Origin: Ruminococcus sp. AM36-2AA | GTDB lineage: Bacteria > Bacillota > Clostridia > Lachnospirales > Lachnospiraceae | Assembly: GCF_003461955.1 (NCBI RefSeq) | Contig: NZ_QTYB01000008.1 | Coordinates: 124,283-188,282 of the forward strand | Direction of reading: 5' to 3' | DNA: 64,000 nucleotides | Part shown: positions 28,720 to 38,156 of the stretch, one piece after another | Position numbering within the stretch: position 1 is the first letter of the stretch | Layout of the letters: the number at the start of each line of letters is the position of its first letter | Notes under the pieces: generated by a model | What the model saw: only the letters and a program-made list of their open reading frames with translations | What the model was told of the DNA's origin: nothing | Databases searched by the model: none | Made by a program: the position numbers and the translations under genes

Positions 28720-28741
28720 CCCCCGGGAATCTTCCCGGGGA
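28720..28741 (+). promoter_or_regulatory. GC-rich hairpin in the DnaJ-like leader
   Basis: Stem CCCCGGGA/TCCCGGGG with a 4-base loop about 25 bases after the predicted transcription start. No U-tract follows, so it is not a standard terminator; it could stabilise the mRNA or act in regulation. Confidence 0.6.
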
Positions 28742-28860
28742 ATTTTGTACGCATATGTTCGATATATGGCACTCCGGAAAGTCTATTCCTTAAGAAGGAT
28801 ATTACTCACCTGGAATGCTGCAGACTATAATCTATAATTATATAAGGGAAGGTGAATACC

Positions 28861-29952
28861 ATGGCAGTAAAAAGAGATTATTACGATGTTCTGGGCATTG
28901 ACCGGAACGCAGATGAGAAAACAATAAAAAAAGCATACCGTAAACTGGCAAAAAAATATCACCCGGATACCAACGCCGGTAATCCGGATGCCGCAGATAA
29001 ATTTAAGGAAGTAAATGAAGCCTATGACGTTCTTGGAGATCCCAAGAAGAAAAAAATGTATGATCAGTTTGGTCACGCTGCTTTTGAGGCGGGCGCTGAT
29101 CCGGGAGCCGGTGCAGGTGCCGGTGGATTCGGCGGATTCCAGAGTGGTGGCAATGGCAGCTATCAGGAATTTCACTTTAATGGTGAAAACATGGATGATA
29201 TCTTTGGTGATATCTTTGGAAATATGTTCCACGGCGGTCACAGCACAGGCCATGGCTTTGGCGGAAACAGCACTTATGAGCACTTCACCGGTAACGGTGG
29301 CGGATTCCACGGCGGCTTTGGAGGAAGCGGATTTCACAGTGGCGGCGGCTTTGGCGGATTCCATCAGCAGGATTTCCCTCAGAAAGGCTCCGATGTGAAG
29401 GCCAGCATCAACGTTACCTTCGATGAGGCCGCTTTTGGTGCAGATAAAAGGATTTCTCTGTCCAGCCCGGACGGAAGCTCCGGTGCACCGCAGACATTAC
29501 AGGTTCACATTCCGGCAGGTATCGATACCGGCAAGAGCATCCGCCTGAAAGGAAAAGGTATGCCAGGAACCGGTGGCGGCGAGCCTGGTGATCTGCTTCT
29601 GAAGGTTACCGTAGGAACCCGTCCTGGATATGAACGAAAGGGCTCCGATGTTTACACTACCATTTCCATCCCGTACACAACAGCTGTTTTCGGCGGTGAA
29701 GCTACTGTTCCAACACTTTATGGAAATGTTATCTGCAAGATCCGTGAAGGCATGCAGTCCGGCTCCAAGATCCGTCTCAGAGGAAAAGGCATCGTTTCCA
29801 TGAAGAACCCGTCCGTCCGTGGTGATCAGTATGTAACCATCCAGATCCAGGTTCCACAGAATCTGAATTATACCGCGAAGGAGAAACTTCATGAATATGC
29901 GAAGGCATGTGGACTGGAACGGAGTAATGCCACCGGGTCACATGTAGCGTAA
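28861..29952 (+). CDS. DnaJ/CbpA-like co-chaperone without zinc finger
   Basis: A 363-aa Hsp40. J domain at residues 1-70 with the HPD motif (KYHPDTN), a long Gly/Phe/His-rich region (~75-175) and the two beta-barrel substrate-binding domains of DnaJ (~180-345). The four CxxCxGxG zinc motifs are missing, as in CbpA-type proteins. ATG at 28861 has an AAGG site upstream. It would stimulate a DnaK protein encoded elsewhere. Confidence 0.92.
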   Translation: MAVKRDYYDVLGIDRNADEKTIKKAYRKLAKKYHPDTNAGNPDAADKFKEVNEAYDVLGDPKKKKMYDQFGHAAFEAGADPGAGAGAGGFGGFQSGGNGSYQEFHFNGENMDDIFGDIFGNMFHGGHSTGHGFGGNSTYEHFTGNGGGFHGGFGGSGFHSGGGFGGFHQQDFPQKGSDVKASINVTFDEAAFGADKRISLSSPDGSSGAPQTLQVHIPAGIDTGKSIRLKGKGMPGTGGGEPGDLLLKVTVGTRPGYERKGSDVYTTISIPYTTAVFGGEATVPTLYGNVICKIREGMQSGSKIRLRGKGIVSMKNPSVRGDQYVTIQIQVPQNLNYTAKEKLHEYAKACGLERSNATGSHVA

Positions 29953-29972
29953 ATAGTGAATATCGGTTAAAT

Positions 29973-30029
29973 AAAAAAAGTATCACAGATCTCATCTTTA
30001 TCAGGGAGTTTCTGTGATACTCTTTTTTT
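29973..30029. terminator. bidirectional terminator
   Basis: agtatcacaga...tctgtgatact stem inside A7 and T7 tracts, between the DnaJ-like gene and the convergent permease gene. Confidence 0.88.
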
Positions 30030-30066
30030 GATTTTACAAGGTAATCTGATATAAGTTACTCTTCAT

Positions 30067-31158
30067 TTATGACAATGTCATATCTCCGTCTTTTACCCAT
30101 CCAAGTTTACGTACAAACATATTGATGAGCGGGCAGAGAACTGCCGGAAGAATGAAGGAGATCAGGAAAAGTCCCGCCCAGTCCATAGCTGTGACAGCTG
30201 TCTTGGTTCCTGCCGCAATGTCATTCATCCATCCTGTATACACACCGATCTGTCCCACAAAACCGCAGGTACCCATTCCTGAGGATACTGCTGTTCCGTT
30301 CATCTGAAGCTTGAACAGACAGGTAGCGATCGGACCTGTGATGGCAGAGGTTACGATGGGTGCGATCCAGATCCTCGGATTTCTGACGATATTTCCCATC
30401 TGGAGCATGGATGTTCCGATTCCCTGAGAAACCAGGCCGCCCCATTTGTTTTCTTTAAAGGACATAACCGCAAAACCTACCATCTGTGCACAGCATCCTG
30501 CTACTGCGGCACCGCCTGCCAGTCCGGTAAGTCCCAGAGCCGCACAGATCGCAGCGGAGGAAATCGGCAGTGTCAGTGCAATTCCCACAAATACAGAAAC
30601 CAGGATTCCCATAAAGAACGGCTGCAGGTCCGTTGCCCACATAATTATACTTCCCACTTTCATGGCAGCTTTTCCAAGGGCAGGTGCCCACCATGCGGAA
30701 AGGCCTACACCCACCCCGATGGTTACAAGAGGCGTTACAAGAATATCTATCTTGGTCTCCTTGGAAACGGCCTTGCCGATCTCAGCTGCAAGTATCGCAA
30801 CAAACAGTACTGCCAGAGGTCCGCCTGCTCCGCCAAGTGCATTGGATGCAAAACCAACCGTGATCAGCGAAAACAGCACCAGCGGCGGACAATGCAGGGC
30901 ATAGCCGATCGCTACTGCCATGGCAGGTCCGCTCATGGCAGAGGCCAGAGAACCTACCGTGTACTGGGTGTCATTGACTGTGGCAACTGCCATAGTCAGA
31001 AACGGAATGTGGAATTGTGTGCCAAGGGTGTTGATGATCGTACCGATCAGCAGGGAACAGAAAAGTCCCTGCGCCATGGCGCCCAGTGCATCGATACCGT
31101 ATCTCTTCAGGGAGATCTCGATATCCTTCCGTTTCAGAAATGCTTTGAATTTTTCCAT
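30067..31158 (-). CDS. PTS EIIC-like membrane permease
   Basis: A 363-aa membrane protein with about ten hydrophobic segments and a Gly/Ala-rich composition, matching the PTS_EIIC_2 type (PF13303-like). No IIA or IIB domain or gene lies nearby, so it may act as a stand-alone permease or with components elsewhere. Substrate unknown. It lies just downstream of the aldo/keto reductase on the same strand (49-bp gap). Confidence 0.75.
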   Translation of the reverse strand: MEKFKAFLKRKDIEISLKRYGIDALGAMAQGLFCSLLIGTIINTLGTQFHIPFLTMAVATVNDTQYTVGSLASAMSGPAMAVAIGYALHCPPLVLFSLITVGFASNALGGAGGPLAVLFVAILAAEIGKAVSKETKIDILVTPLVTIGVGVGLSAWWAPALGKAAMKVGSIIMWATDLQPFFMGILVSVFVGIALTLPISSAAICAALGLTGLAGGAAVAGCCAQMVGFAVMSFKENKWGGLVSQGIGTSMLQMGNIVRNPRIWIAPIVTSAITGPIATCLFKLQMNGTAVSSGMGTCGFVGQIGVYTGWMNDIAAGTKTAVTAMDWAGLFLISFILPAVLCPLINMFVRKLGWVKDGDMTLS

Positions 31159-31207
31159 TTTAAAACTCTCTCCTTACCCTGATCCGTTTCCCGTCGGATC
31201 AGTTCTT

Positions 31208-32332
31208 TTATTTGCAAAAAGTCTCGCTGACTTTCTCCAGTTCCTCACGGATAGAGATATGCTGCGGACAGACTTCCTCGCACTGTCCACATTTTACACA
31301 TTCGTCTGCGCGCTTTCTGCCACGGCCTCCTACCAGCCATTCTTCCTGATGCGCTGCAGCAGCTTTGTTTCCGTACAGTGTCAGGTAATTCATCGCTGTG
31401 AAAGAACCGGAGATTCCGATTTCCATCGGGCATACCTTTGCACAGTAATTACAGGTTGTACATGGGATCAGAGGAATTTTGCTCATCGCCTCTCTTGCCT
31501 TGTCCAGAGTTTCCTTCTCGCTTTCCGTAAGACCGTTAAAGTCCTTCATAAAGGAAAGGTTGTCTTCCATCTGCGCGATGTTGCTCATTCCGGAAAGTAC
31601 GGTGATCACGCCCTCCAGGTTTGCCGCAAAACGGATCGCCCAGGATGCTGTGGATGCTTCCGGCTCTGCTGCCTTTAAGATCTTTTCCACAGATTCCGGA
31701 GGCGTTGCCAGCATGCCGCCTTTTACAGGCTCCATGATCACTACCGGTTTGCCGTGTTTTCTGGCAACTTCGTAGCAGGCTTTTGACTGGATTGCCGGAT
31801 TTTCCCAGTCTGCATAGTTGATCTGCAGCTGTACAAACTCCATCTCCGGATGTGCGATAAGGATTGCTTCCAGTTCTTCCGGTGTGGAATGGAAAGAAAA
31901 TCCTGCATGTTTGATCAGTCCGGCCTCTTTCTGCTCACGGATCCAGTCCCATAAACCGTACTCATCGAAATATTTTGTTCTGTGTTCTCCAAGATTGTGG
32001 AGAAGATAGAAATCGAAATATCCGGCTTTTGTTCTCTCCAGAGATGTTTTAAACTGTGCAAGAGCTTCGTCTCTTATCTTGCAGTTGATCCAGGCTGCCA
32101 TCTTGGTTGCAAGCTGATATTTTTCTCTCGGGTAACGCTCTACCAGAGCTTCGCGGATAGCATCTTCACTTCCTGCATAAGCCCACGCAGTGTCAAAGTA
32201 AGTAAATCCGGCTTCCATAAATTTGTCTACCATGACTTTGGTCTGCTCCACATCGATCACACCTTCGGATTTCTGCGGAAGTCTCATGAGACCAAAACCA
32301 AGTTTTTTAATTTCTTCGCCTAAATATGCCAT
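31208..32332 (-). CDS. aldo/keto reductase with C-terminal 4Fe-4S ferredoxin domain
   Basis: A 374-aa oxidoreductase. The N-terminal TIM barrel has FDTAWAY with the catalytic Asp and Tyr and the DFYLLHN strand. The C-terminal ~90 residues carry CTTCNYCAKVCP and CVKCGQCEEVCPQ cysteine clusters for two iron-sulphur centres. Common in anaerobic Firmicutes; substrate unknown. Confidence 0.92.
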   Translation of the reverse strand: MAYLGEEIKKLGFGLMRLPQKSEGVIDVEQTKVMVDKFMEAGFTYFDTAWAYAGSEDAIREALVERYPREKYQLATKMAAWINCKIRDEALAQFKTSLERTKAGYFDFYLLHNLGEHRTKYFDEYGLWDWIREQKEAGLIKHAGFSFHSTPEELEAILIAHPEMEFVQLQINYADWENPAIQSKACYEVARKHGKPVVIMEPVKGGMLATPPESVEKILKAAEPEASTASWAIRFAANLEGVITVLSGMSNIAQMEDNLSFMKDFNGLTESEKETLDKAREAMSKIPLIPCTTCNYCAKVCPMEIGISGSFTAMNYLTLYGNKAAAAHQEEWLVGGRGRKRADECVKCGQCEEVCPQHISIREELEKVSETFCK

Positions 32333-32580
32333 ATTTTTCCTCCCTTCTTATTACATCCCGGAAAATTCTCCATATCAATATCATCAGATAAGCAATATTT
32401 CCGACACGGATATCTCCCGGACTGTTATATTTTTACTGCAGGAAAAAAACCTGCGTTTCTCCTATTATAACGGTATTTCTCCCGGTGGTAAACCTTTTTC
32501 TTTTACAAGTGTCAAGACAATGCCTTAATTGTGTCTGGCCAACTGGTCCGATCTTCCCCTCGCAGATAAAGATTTTTTCC

Positions 32581-32626
32581 GGTCAGGCAGATATTTGCAG
32601 GCTACATTCACTGCGGAGTTTTATAC
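32581..32626 (+). repeat. degraded remnant of the 162-bp repeat
   Basis: 'gtcaggcagatatttgcaggct' followed by 'actgcggagttttat' corresponds to the start and the 'ctccgcagtttat' part of the full element, with the middle shortened. Confidence 0.45.
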
Positions 32627-32667
32627 AAAAAAACAGCTGCCGCACGTTTATCGCACGACAACTGCCT
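32627..32667 (-). terminator. terminator of the YczE-like gene
   Basis: In the minus-strand RNA a 13-bp stem (caguugucgugcg with cgugcggcagcug, including G-U pairs) is followed by seven U residues. Confidence 0.8.
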
Positions 32668-32673
32668 TTTGTT

Positions 32674-33309
32674 TTACTGCTTCCGTATCTGTTTCTTCTC
32701 TTTTCCATAAAGAAACGGCCTTGCCACTGTCCGGTTGAAAAACTCGATCAGTGGGCCCATAAAAAATGCGGTAACAAGAGTTCCGGCCCCAACAACCGCC
32801 CCCATAAAAAATCCGGCCGCAGTTGTGATCACATCCGTCCCGATCCTGCACATGCGGAAAGGGATCCGGGTTCTTTTATCCAGGATCAGTGCATAGGCAT
32901 CATAGGCGGAAACACCCATATCTGCGGTAAAATACAGCGCTGACGCAAAACACATCATTACAACAGCGATGCACATCAGAAGTACTCTCACTCCAAATGT
33001 CCTCTCCGGCAGATACCTGTCAAAAAGCTGCATACCTTTTTCCACGATAATTCCCATAAAAAACAGGTTCAACACAGTTCCAAGTCCGATAAAATGCCGG
33101 TCCAGAAAGAACACACCCAGCAACATCAGTGCATTGATGGCAATATAAACATAACTGTATTTTATTCCCGCAAGATTCCACACCCCCATCACAAAACAGG
33201 AATTGGGATCTGTTCCAAAATCTGATGCCTTGAAAATGGCCACACTGACCCCCGCCAGAAAAATCCCTGCAAATGTCATGAGAACTCTTTTTACCGTTAA
33301 TGAATTCAT
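32674..33309 (-). CDS. YczE/YitT-like integral membrane protein
   Basis: A 211-aa protein with five or so membrane segments and the 'DFGTDPNSCFVMG' and 'DMGVSAYDAYALIL' loops typical of YczE/YyaS relatives. Function unknown. Divergent from an AraC regulator, which may control it. Confidence 0.75.
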   Translation of the reverse strand: MNSLTVKRVLMTFAGIFLAGVSVAIFKASDFGTDPNSCFVMGVWNLAGIKYSYVYIAINALMLLGVFFLDRHFIGLGTVLNLFFMGIIVEKGMQLFDRYLPERTFGVRVLLMCIAVVMMCFASALYFTADMGVSAYDAYALILDKRTRIPFRMCRIGTDVITTAAGFFMGAVVGAGTLVTAFFMGPLIEFFNRTVARPFLYGKEKKQIRKQ

Positions 33310-33388
33310 CTTTCTTCTTTACACCTCTGTTCAAATATTTTAAACTGATATTACCCTATAACCATGCATCGAAAGGCAGAAAACTCCC

Positions 33389-34234
33389 ATGGAAAACAAA
33401 CAGGTCCTGAACCATCAGACTTCATCAAAAGAACTTCATCTTATTTCCTGCGGCTGGGAAAAATGTACACCAGAACAATCCTATGGTCCGGGTGTCCGGC
33501 GGTATTATACCATTCACTTTGTGCTGAGCGGACAGGGTTATTTCTACATGAATAACCGGAAATATACCATAAAAGCCGGACAGTGCTTTTTCATTCCTCC
33601 TGTGACCAGCTCTCTCTATAAGGCAGAACCTTCTGATCCCTGGACTTATATCTGGATCTGTTTCAACGGAGAAAATGCTCCCATGCTTTGTGAACACTGC
33701 CATCTTACCGAGGAAACTCCGATCCAGCAGCTGGATTCTGTTCTTCCCTATCAGGAAACCATTCTTGAAATGATGACCCATCCACAGCTGACACCTTCCA
33801 GCGAAGCTTATATCCAGAGCGGTCTTTACCGGATCATCGCCATGCTGGAGGAAGAATTTCACGCTTCCTACACGACCATGGAATCCAACGAAAATTTTTA
33901 TATCACACAGGCTGTTGATTACATCAAAAAAAGTCCGCTTCAGGATATTACTGTGACCGATGTTGCTGACTATCTGCATATCAGCCGCAGTCACCTTTAC
34001 GGACTTTTTAAAAAACATCTTGGAACCACGCCCCAGGCTTTCCTGACTTCAGCCAAGATCATCAATGCCCGGGAACTTCTGACGATCACAGATATCCCTG
34101 TATCCAGCGTGGCGATCTCCTGCGGATATCAGAATCCTTTTGCCTTTTCCCGCGCCTTCAAAAAAGAAACCGGCATGACGCCCCGGGAATACCGGGAAAA
34201 ATATCATCATGCCGAGGATCTTCTGGATTGCTGA
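33389..34234 (+). CDS. AraC-family transcriptional regulator
   Basis: A 281-aa regulator with an N-terminal AraC-type cupin (residues ~15-110) and a C-terminal double helix-turn-helix (~185-275, 'SVAISCGYQNPFAFSRAFKKETG'-like). Convergent with the GH36-like glycosidase and divergent from the YczE-like gene. Plausibly senses a sugar and controls one of them. Confidence 0.93.
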   Translation: MENKQVLNHQTSSKELHLISCGWEKCTPEQSYGPGVRRYYTIHFVLSGQGYFYMNNRKYTIKAGQCFFIPPVTSSLYKAEPSDPWTYIWICFNGENAPMLCEHCHLTEETPIQQLDSVLPYQETILEMMTHPQLTPSSEAYIQSGLYRIIAMLEEEFHASYTTMESNENFYITQAVDYIKKSPLQDITVTDVADYLHISRSHLYGLFKKHLGTTPQAFLTSAKIINARELLTITDIPVSSVAISCGYQNPFAFSRAFKKETGMTPREYREKYHHAEDLLDC

Positions 34235-34249
34235 ATCACTTCTTCGGAT

Positions 34250-35881
34250 TTACGGAACAACTACCTTTGCATTGTAGTATTCTACTGTCGCATCCATGGT
34301 CGGACCTTCGTTATCATACCAGTCGTACGTGATGGTCTCGCCGTTTTCTCCCCATACTTCCGGGCAGTCGATCTCCTCCCAGTCAAGTGGAACAAAATGC
34401 TCTTTCTGTTCTGATGCCCGCAGCATGATCTGATGAAGCTCCTCAAATTCTTCCGGGTTCAGAACTCCAGGTTTTGCGGATACAAACAGTGGTGTGCCGC
34501 TCTTTGCAAGAACGTCTGCCCACTGACGGTTTTTATCCCACGGGATCATTCCGAAAATACCTACACAGTCTGCATCAATATGATAAAAAGCATTGTGCTG
34601 TGGGAGACGGAATGCCAGTGTATTTACTCCCATTCTTCTGGTACGCTCCCAGATACGTCCGCTGGTATCGTCACCGGTCCGGTTCAGGTGCATCAGACCT
34701 GCGCCCAGGTGTCCGATAGTGTTGCAGCCGATGATCACTGCGTTATTACTGCGGGAAGCATCGTAAACTTCCTGATAAAGCATTTTTACAATTTCTGCAC
34801 TGGTTTTGGTCTGGTCGTAGAAATGCCATTTCTCCATGGAATTATCTCTTAAATTTGCCTCAAATCCCCATTTTCCAAAAAGATCAAAAGTTGAAAAATC
34901 ATGTTTGATCAGAGTGTATCCCCAGTCGCAGATCCGTTCGATATCTCTTCGGATATATGCCAGTGCGTCCGGATGGGACGGGTCGAGACAGTCATTATAG
35001 GAAATCCTCCACTCATCCGGGATGTTCTCATCCTCATTAAGAAGCAGACGTACCCAGATTCCCGGGCGGACACCTTTTTCTTTCAGCTTGTCTGCAAGGC
35101 CTTTCATATCCGGGAACTTGGCGTTACCTTTTGTCCATGGTCCTCCGTTGTATTCGTCCAGGCGGTGATGCTCCTGCCAGCAGTCATCAATAACCATGAA
35201 TGGAGGATTTTTTACCCCTTCGGTCAGTTTCAGGATGTAATCGGTATCACTTAAGATCTCCTCTTCAGAGCTGTCGCCGTAAGCATAGTACCAGTTGTTG
35301 CTTCCATATACCGGGAACTCCGGGAAAATCGGATCTGTACACATTTTTTTGCAGAATTCCTGTGCAGTCTCAAAAGTATCTGCTCCTTCTGATTCCATGC
35401 AGACGATCTGTGCGGCATGCAGCTTTCTTCCTTTCAGCTGTACTCCTGTATTACCGCAGCGAACATCCAGAAATAATGTGATTCCCTTTGTATCTGCCTG
35501 CCAGCAGCACATAGCGGAAGGGCGGACCTTTACACCAAAGCAAAGGACTTTCTCAGAAAGCTTCGCCAAAAAATACCATGGCAGATAACGATTACCGCTC
35601 ATTCCATGCCATTCCACATCACCATAGGTACGTTCCCAGGCATCTCCCAGGAATCTGGCGGATTTTGGGATCTTGTAATTCCATCTCAGTTTTACACATC
35701 TCACTGCATCCTCTGAGGTGACAAATATATCCTCATGTTCACCTGCATCCTGAAATTCCACGGTAGTCGCACCGGCCGTTACTGTCGGCTGTCCTCCCTG
35801 GCATACCAGTCTCTCATCTTCTGTCTCCACAGTTACATAATCCGGTACACCCAGTTTAAAATCTGCATATTTTTTCTTCAT
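34250..35881 (-). CDS. GH36-like glycoside hydrolase (alpha-galactosidase-type)
   Basis: A 543-aa intracellular enzyme (no signal peptide). The catalytic barrel has 'FMVIDDCWQ', 'GIWVRLL', nucleophile-type Asp in TLIKHDFSTFD and acid/base-type Asp in 'RTGDDTSG'. This matches clan GH-D (GH36) more than GH27. It is shorter than classic 700-aa GH36 enzymes, mostly at the N-terminus. Specificity for alpha-galactose is inferred. ATG at 35881 follows AGGAGG by about 8 nt; an earlier in-frame ATG contains the site. Confidence 0.8.
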   Translation of the reverse strand: MKKKYADFKLGVPDYVTVETEDERLVCQGGQPTVTAGATTVEFQDAGEHEDIFVTSEDAVRCVKLRWNYKIPKSARFLGDAWERTYGDVEWHGMSGNRYLPWYFLAKLSEKVLCFGVKVRPSAMCCWQADTKGITLFLDVRCGNTGVQLKGRKLHAAQIVCMESEGADTFETAQEFCKKMCTDPIFPEFPVYGSNNWYYAYGDSSEEEILSDTDYILKLTEGVKNPPFMVIDDCWQEHHRLDEYNGGPWTKGNAKFPDMKGLADKLKEKGVRPGIWVRLLLNEDENIPDEWRISYNDCLDPSHPDALAYIRRDIERICDWGYTLIKHDFSTFDLFGKWGFEANLRDNSMEKWHFYDQTKTSAEIVKMLYQEVYDASRSNNAVIIGCNTIGHLGAGLMHLNRTGDDTSGRIWERTRRMGVNTLAFRLPQHNAFYHIDADCVGIFGMIPWDKNRQWADVLAKSGTPLFVSAKPGVLNPEEFEELHQIMLRASEQKEHFVPLDWEEIDCPEVWGENGETITYDWYDNEGPTMDATVEYYNAKVVVP

Positions 35882-35953
35882 TTCTTTCTCCTCCTGCATT
35901 TTTCCAACTATTCAGCACATCCTTTTATTGTCAGTCCAATCCAAAATGACATA

Positions 35954-36115
35954 GTCAAGCGGATATTCGCAATCCGCTTTGCTACGTAGCTCTACACCAA
36001 ATAACTGCTCCGCAGTTTATCAGGAGGAGCTTGCACTCCTCCTGATACAAGCAAGTCCCCACCCACTGCTTATTGCTTTTCGCAACCCCGCAGGGGACTT
36101 ACTTGATTTGGTTAA
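35954..36115 (+). repeat. 162-bp structured repeat, copy B
   Basis: Best-preserved copy: starts gtcaagcggatattcgc, ends gatttggttaa. Internal hairpins gcggat/atccgc, atcaggaggag/ctcctcctgat, and the outer pair caagcaagtcccc/ggggacttacttg. It lies in the intergenic region upstream of the GH36-like gene. Confidence 0.92.
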
Positions 36116-36286
36116 AATTTTTCTTCAACGCATGTCATCTATATGCCTTATTATATTGATTTTTTTTCTTTTTTCTATGCTTTAAAGTTTCTATAACATT
36201 GCAGAATGTTCAATCCGTGTCTTTGATATGACTAAGGGTGGAAGTTACTTTTTCATTTTACCGTTCACAAATTCTTCACAAAAAAA
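36116..36286. other. AT-rich spacer
   Basis: Between copy B and the hsp20 control region. Nothing gene-like is seen. Confidence 0.4.
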
Positions 36287-36313
36287 TTAGCGCTCAAGGC
36301 TTGACAGTGCTAA
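36287..36313. promoter_or_regulatory. CIRCE operator (HrcA site) of hsp20
   Basis: TTAGCGCTC-N9-CAGTGCTAA matches the CIRCE consensus TTAGCACTC-N9-GAGTGCTAA with two changes. It overlaps the -35 element, so HrcA binding would block transcription until heat stress. Confidence 0.85.
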
Positions 36314-36329
36314 TAATACGTGTTATAGT
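36301..36329 (+). promoter_or_regulatory. hsp20 promoter
   Basis: TTGACA (36301-36306), 17-bp spacer, TATAGT (36324-36329). Confidence 0.85.
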
Positions 36330-36495
36330 ACATATAGAACAAAGGAAGAGAGAAAAAAAGAAGAGCTTCCGGATGTTCCAGATAACTAAGACATCACCAC
36401 AGCGGAATAAACCGCAATGGTAAGACCGACAACAGCTGGATCCCCTTGATCCGATCCGCCGGAACGGCGTTTCAATTTGAAAGGAGAAATGACTT

Positions 36496-36948
36496 ATGAT
36501 GTTCCCGAGTGTATTTGGAGAAAACTTATTTGATGACTGGATGGATGATTTTGGTTTCAGAGATAACTTCTTTGGCGGCAAGAATCCTCTTTATGGCAAA
36601 CATGCCAAAAATATTATGAAAACTGATGTACGTGAGACTGATAAAGGCTATGAACTGGATGTAGATCTTCCTGGATTTAAGAAAGATGAAGTTCAGGTAC
36701 AGCTGAAAGATGGTTATCTTACTATCTCCGCTGCCAAAGGCCTTGATAAAGATGAGGAAGATAAAAAAGGCAATTATATCCGCCGTGAGCGTTATGCAGG
36801 CAGCACAAGCAGAAGCTTCTATGTTGGTAATGGCGTAAAGACCGAAGATGTTCATGCTAAATTCGAGAATGGTGTTCTGAGACTTTCCGTTCCGAAAAAA
36901 GCAGCCGAAGAAATCGAAGCTGACAAATATGTATCTATTGAAGGATAA
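36496..36948 (+). CDS. Hsp20/alpha-crystallin small heat-shock protein
   Basis: A 150-aa ATP-independent holdase. Alpha-crystallin domain at residues ~40-140 with 'VDLPGFKKDEVQVQLKDGYL' and 'FENGVLRLSVPKK' (A-x-x-x-n-GvL motif type). The N-terminal arm is aromatic and the C-terminal tail acidic. Long 5' leader of about 160 bases from the CIRCE-controlled promoter. Confidence 0.95.
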   Translation: MMFPSVFGENLFDDWMDDFGFRDNFFGGKNPLYGKHAKNIMKTDVRETDKGYELDVDLPGFKKDEVQVQLKDGYLTISAAKGLDKDEEDKKGNYIRRERYAGSTSRSFYVGNGVKTEDVHAKFENGVLRLSVPKKAAEEIEADKYVSIEG

Positions 36949-36965
36949 CAATGACTCACTTTCAC

Positions 36966-37008
36966 AGGAGGAGGGGAATCCACAGTGATTCCCCTCCTCC
37001 TCTTTTTA
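36966..37008 (+). terminator. terminator of hsp20
   Basis: gaggaggggaatc / gattcccctcctc stem followed by a T-rich run. Confidence 0.88.
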
Positions 37009-37256
37009 TACATAACACCAGCCACTCGCATTCCACTTCGCTGCATTCTCATTGTCAAAAAATTCATAATATCGGGCATTTTTTAACAAAGTTATTAGTA
37101 TTTCAGAATATTTTTTTGTATATTTTGCAGTACATTATTCCATTTTTTTGAAGTTAATGGTATAATATGCACATTAACTAAATCTGTTTCGCAATCTTTC
37201 AGGACAATACTCCTGAACAGCCACGTAAAACACGATCATGACAGGAGGTTTTTATT
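37009..37256 (+). promoter_or_regulatory. promoter/leader of the phosphoribosyltransferase-like gene
   Basis: AT-rich. An extended -10 (TGGTATAAT, about 37158-37166) is framed by the inverted repeat GTTAAT-N14-ATTAAC (37153-37178), a candidate operator. A small tcagga/tcctga hairpin follows at about 37199-37216. Confidence 0.55.
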
Positions 37257-37901
37257 ATGGATCAGGACAAAATGATTAAAATCTATGCACGTAGTGACAG
37301 CCGCATTCAGCTGAAAATGATTCCGGGACATTTCGTAACTTCTCAGTCTCATATCACGCATTATCTGGACCTCACCACCATGAAATCCAGATGCGCCGAA
37401 GCGCAACGTATCGCAGCCACTCTCGCAACAAATTATGAAGCATCCATTCCGGTAGACACCATCGTCTGCATGGACGGACTTGAAGTGATCGGTGCCTATC
37501 TCGCTGAAGAACTGACCAAAGCCGGTGTACTTTCCATGAACGCTCACCAGACCATTTACGTCATCACACCGGAATTCAACAGCACCGGACAGATGATCTT
37601 CCGCGACAACTATGAGCCGATGATCAATGGTAAAAACATCCTCATCCTCAACGGTTCCATTACCACCGGTTCCACACTGAACCGTGCCATCGAAAGCATT
37701 CTCTATTACGGTGGCAAGATTCGCGGTGTCGCAGCCATCTACAGCAGCGTAGACAGCGTAGCCACCCTCCCTGTCCACTCTATTTTCCAGGCCAGAGACA
37801 TCCCGGACTACCACTCCTACCGCTCCGATAACTGCCCACTGTGCAAAAGCCGTCAAAAGATCGATGCCATTGTCAGCAGCTATGGATATTCTGTATTATA
37901 A
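37257..37901 (+). CDS. orotate phosphoribosyltransferase-like (type I PRTase) protein
   Basis: A 214-aa protein with a type I PRTase core. The PRPP-loop-like strand is ILILNGSITTGST; a canonical motif has two acidic residues (DD) here, so the replacement by Asn-Gly is unusual and may mean altered or lost catalysis. A C-terminal CPLCKSRQK Cys pair could bind metal. No pyrimidine genes are nearby. Exact role unknown. Repeat copy C begins 2 bp after the stop. Confidence 0.7.
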   Translation: MDQDKMIKIYARSDSRIQLKMIPGHFVTSQSHITHYLDLTTMKSRCAEAQRIAATLATNYEASIPVDTIVCMDGLEVIGAYLAEELTKAGVLSMNAHQTIYVITPEFNSTGQMIFRDNYEPMINGKNILILNGSITTGSTLNRAIESILYYGGKIRGVAAIYSSVDSVATLPVHSIFQARDIPDYHSYRSDNCPLCKSRQKIDAIVSSYGYSVL

Positions 37902-37903
37902 GT

Positions 37904-38065
37904 TTAACCAAATCAAGTAAGTCCCCTGCGGGGTTGCGAAAAGCAATAAGCAGTGGGTGGGGACTTGCTTGTATCAGGAGGAGTGCAAGCTTCTCCTTAT
38001 AAACTGCGGAGCAGTTATTTGGTGTAGAGCTACGTAGCGAAGCGGATTGCGAATATCCGCTTGAC
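37904..38065 (-). repeat. 162-bp structured repeat, copy C
   Basis: Inverted orientation relative to A and B. The central hairpin arm is altered (aagcttctccttat instead of the regular complement), weakening that stem; the other stems are intact. Confidence 0.9.
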
Positions 38066-38080
38066 CCGAATCTGCAAACA

Positions 38081-38146
38081 AAGAGGAAGCCATATATTAA
38101 CCAATGCTTCATAGATAACATCGATATCCCTATGGCTTCCTCTTTA
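38081..38146. terminator. hairpin terminator of the Rpn-family gene
   Basis: aagaggaagccata paired with tatggcttcctctt across a 35-base loop region, followed on the minus strand by T-rich sequence. Confidence 0.65.
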
Positions 38147-38156
38147 TGATTTCTGC

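Larger units (their letters stand above)
28491..28860. other. divergent region, SH3 gene / DnaJ-like gene
   Basis: No gene visible. It holds the SH3-gene upstream region (28491-28600) and the DnaJ-like promoter and leader hairpin annotated separately. Confidence 0.5.
32333..32673. other. intergenic region
   Basis: No gene visible in 341 bases. The left part holds the reductase promoter; 32581-32626 is a degraded repeat remnant and 32627-32667 a terminator. Confidence 0.5.

Noticed and set aside
35979..36185. Short open frame with 'SSTPNNCSAVYQEELALLLIQASP' type peptide, also at 37873-38121 and 40862-41272
   Set aside because: It recurs only because the 162-bp repeat recurs; the frame is broken in copy C and D variants and has no ribosome site.
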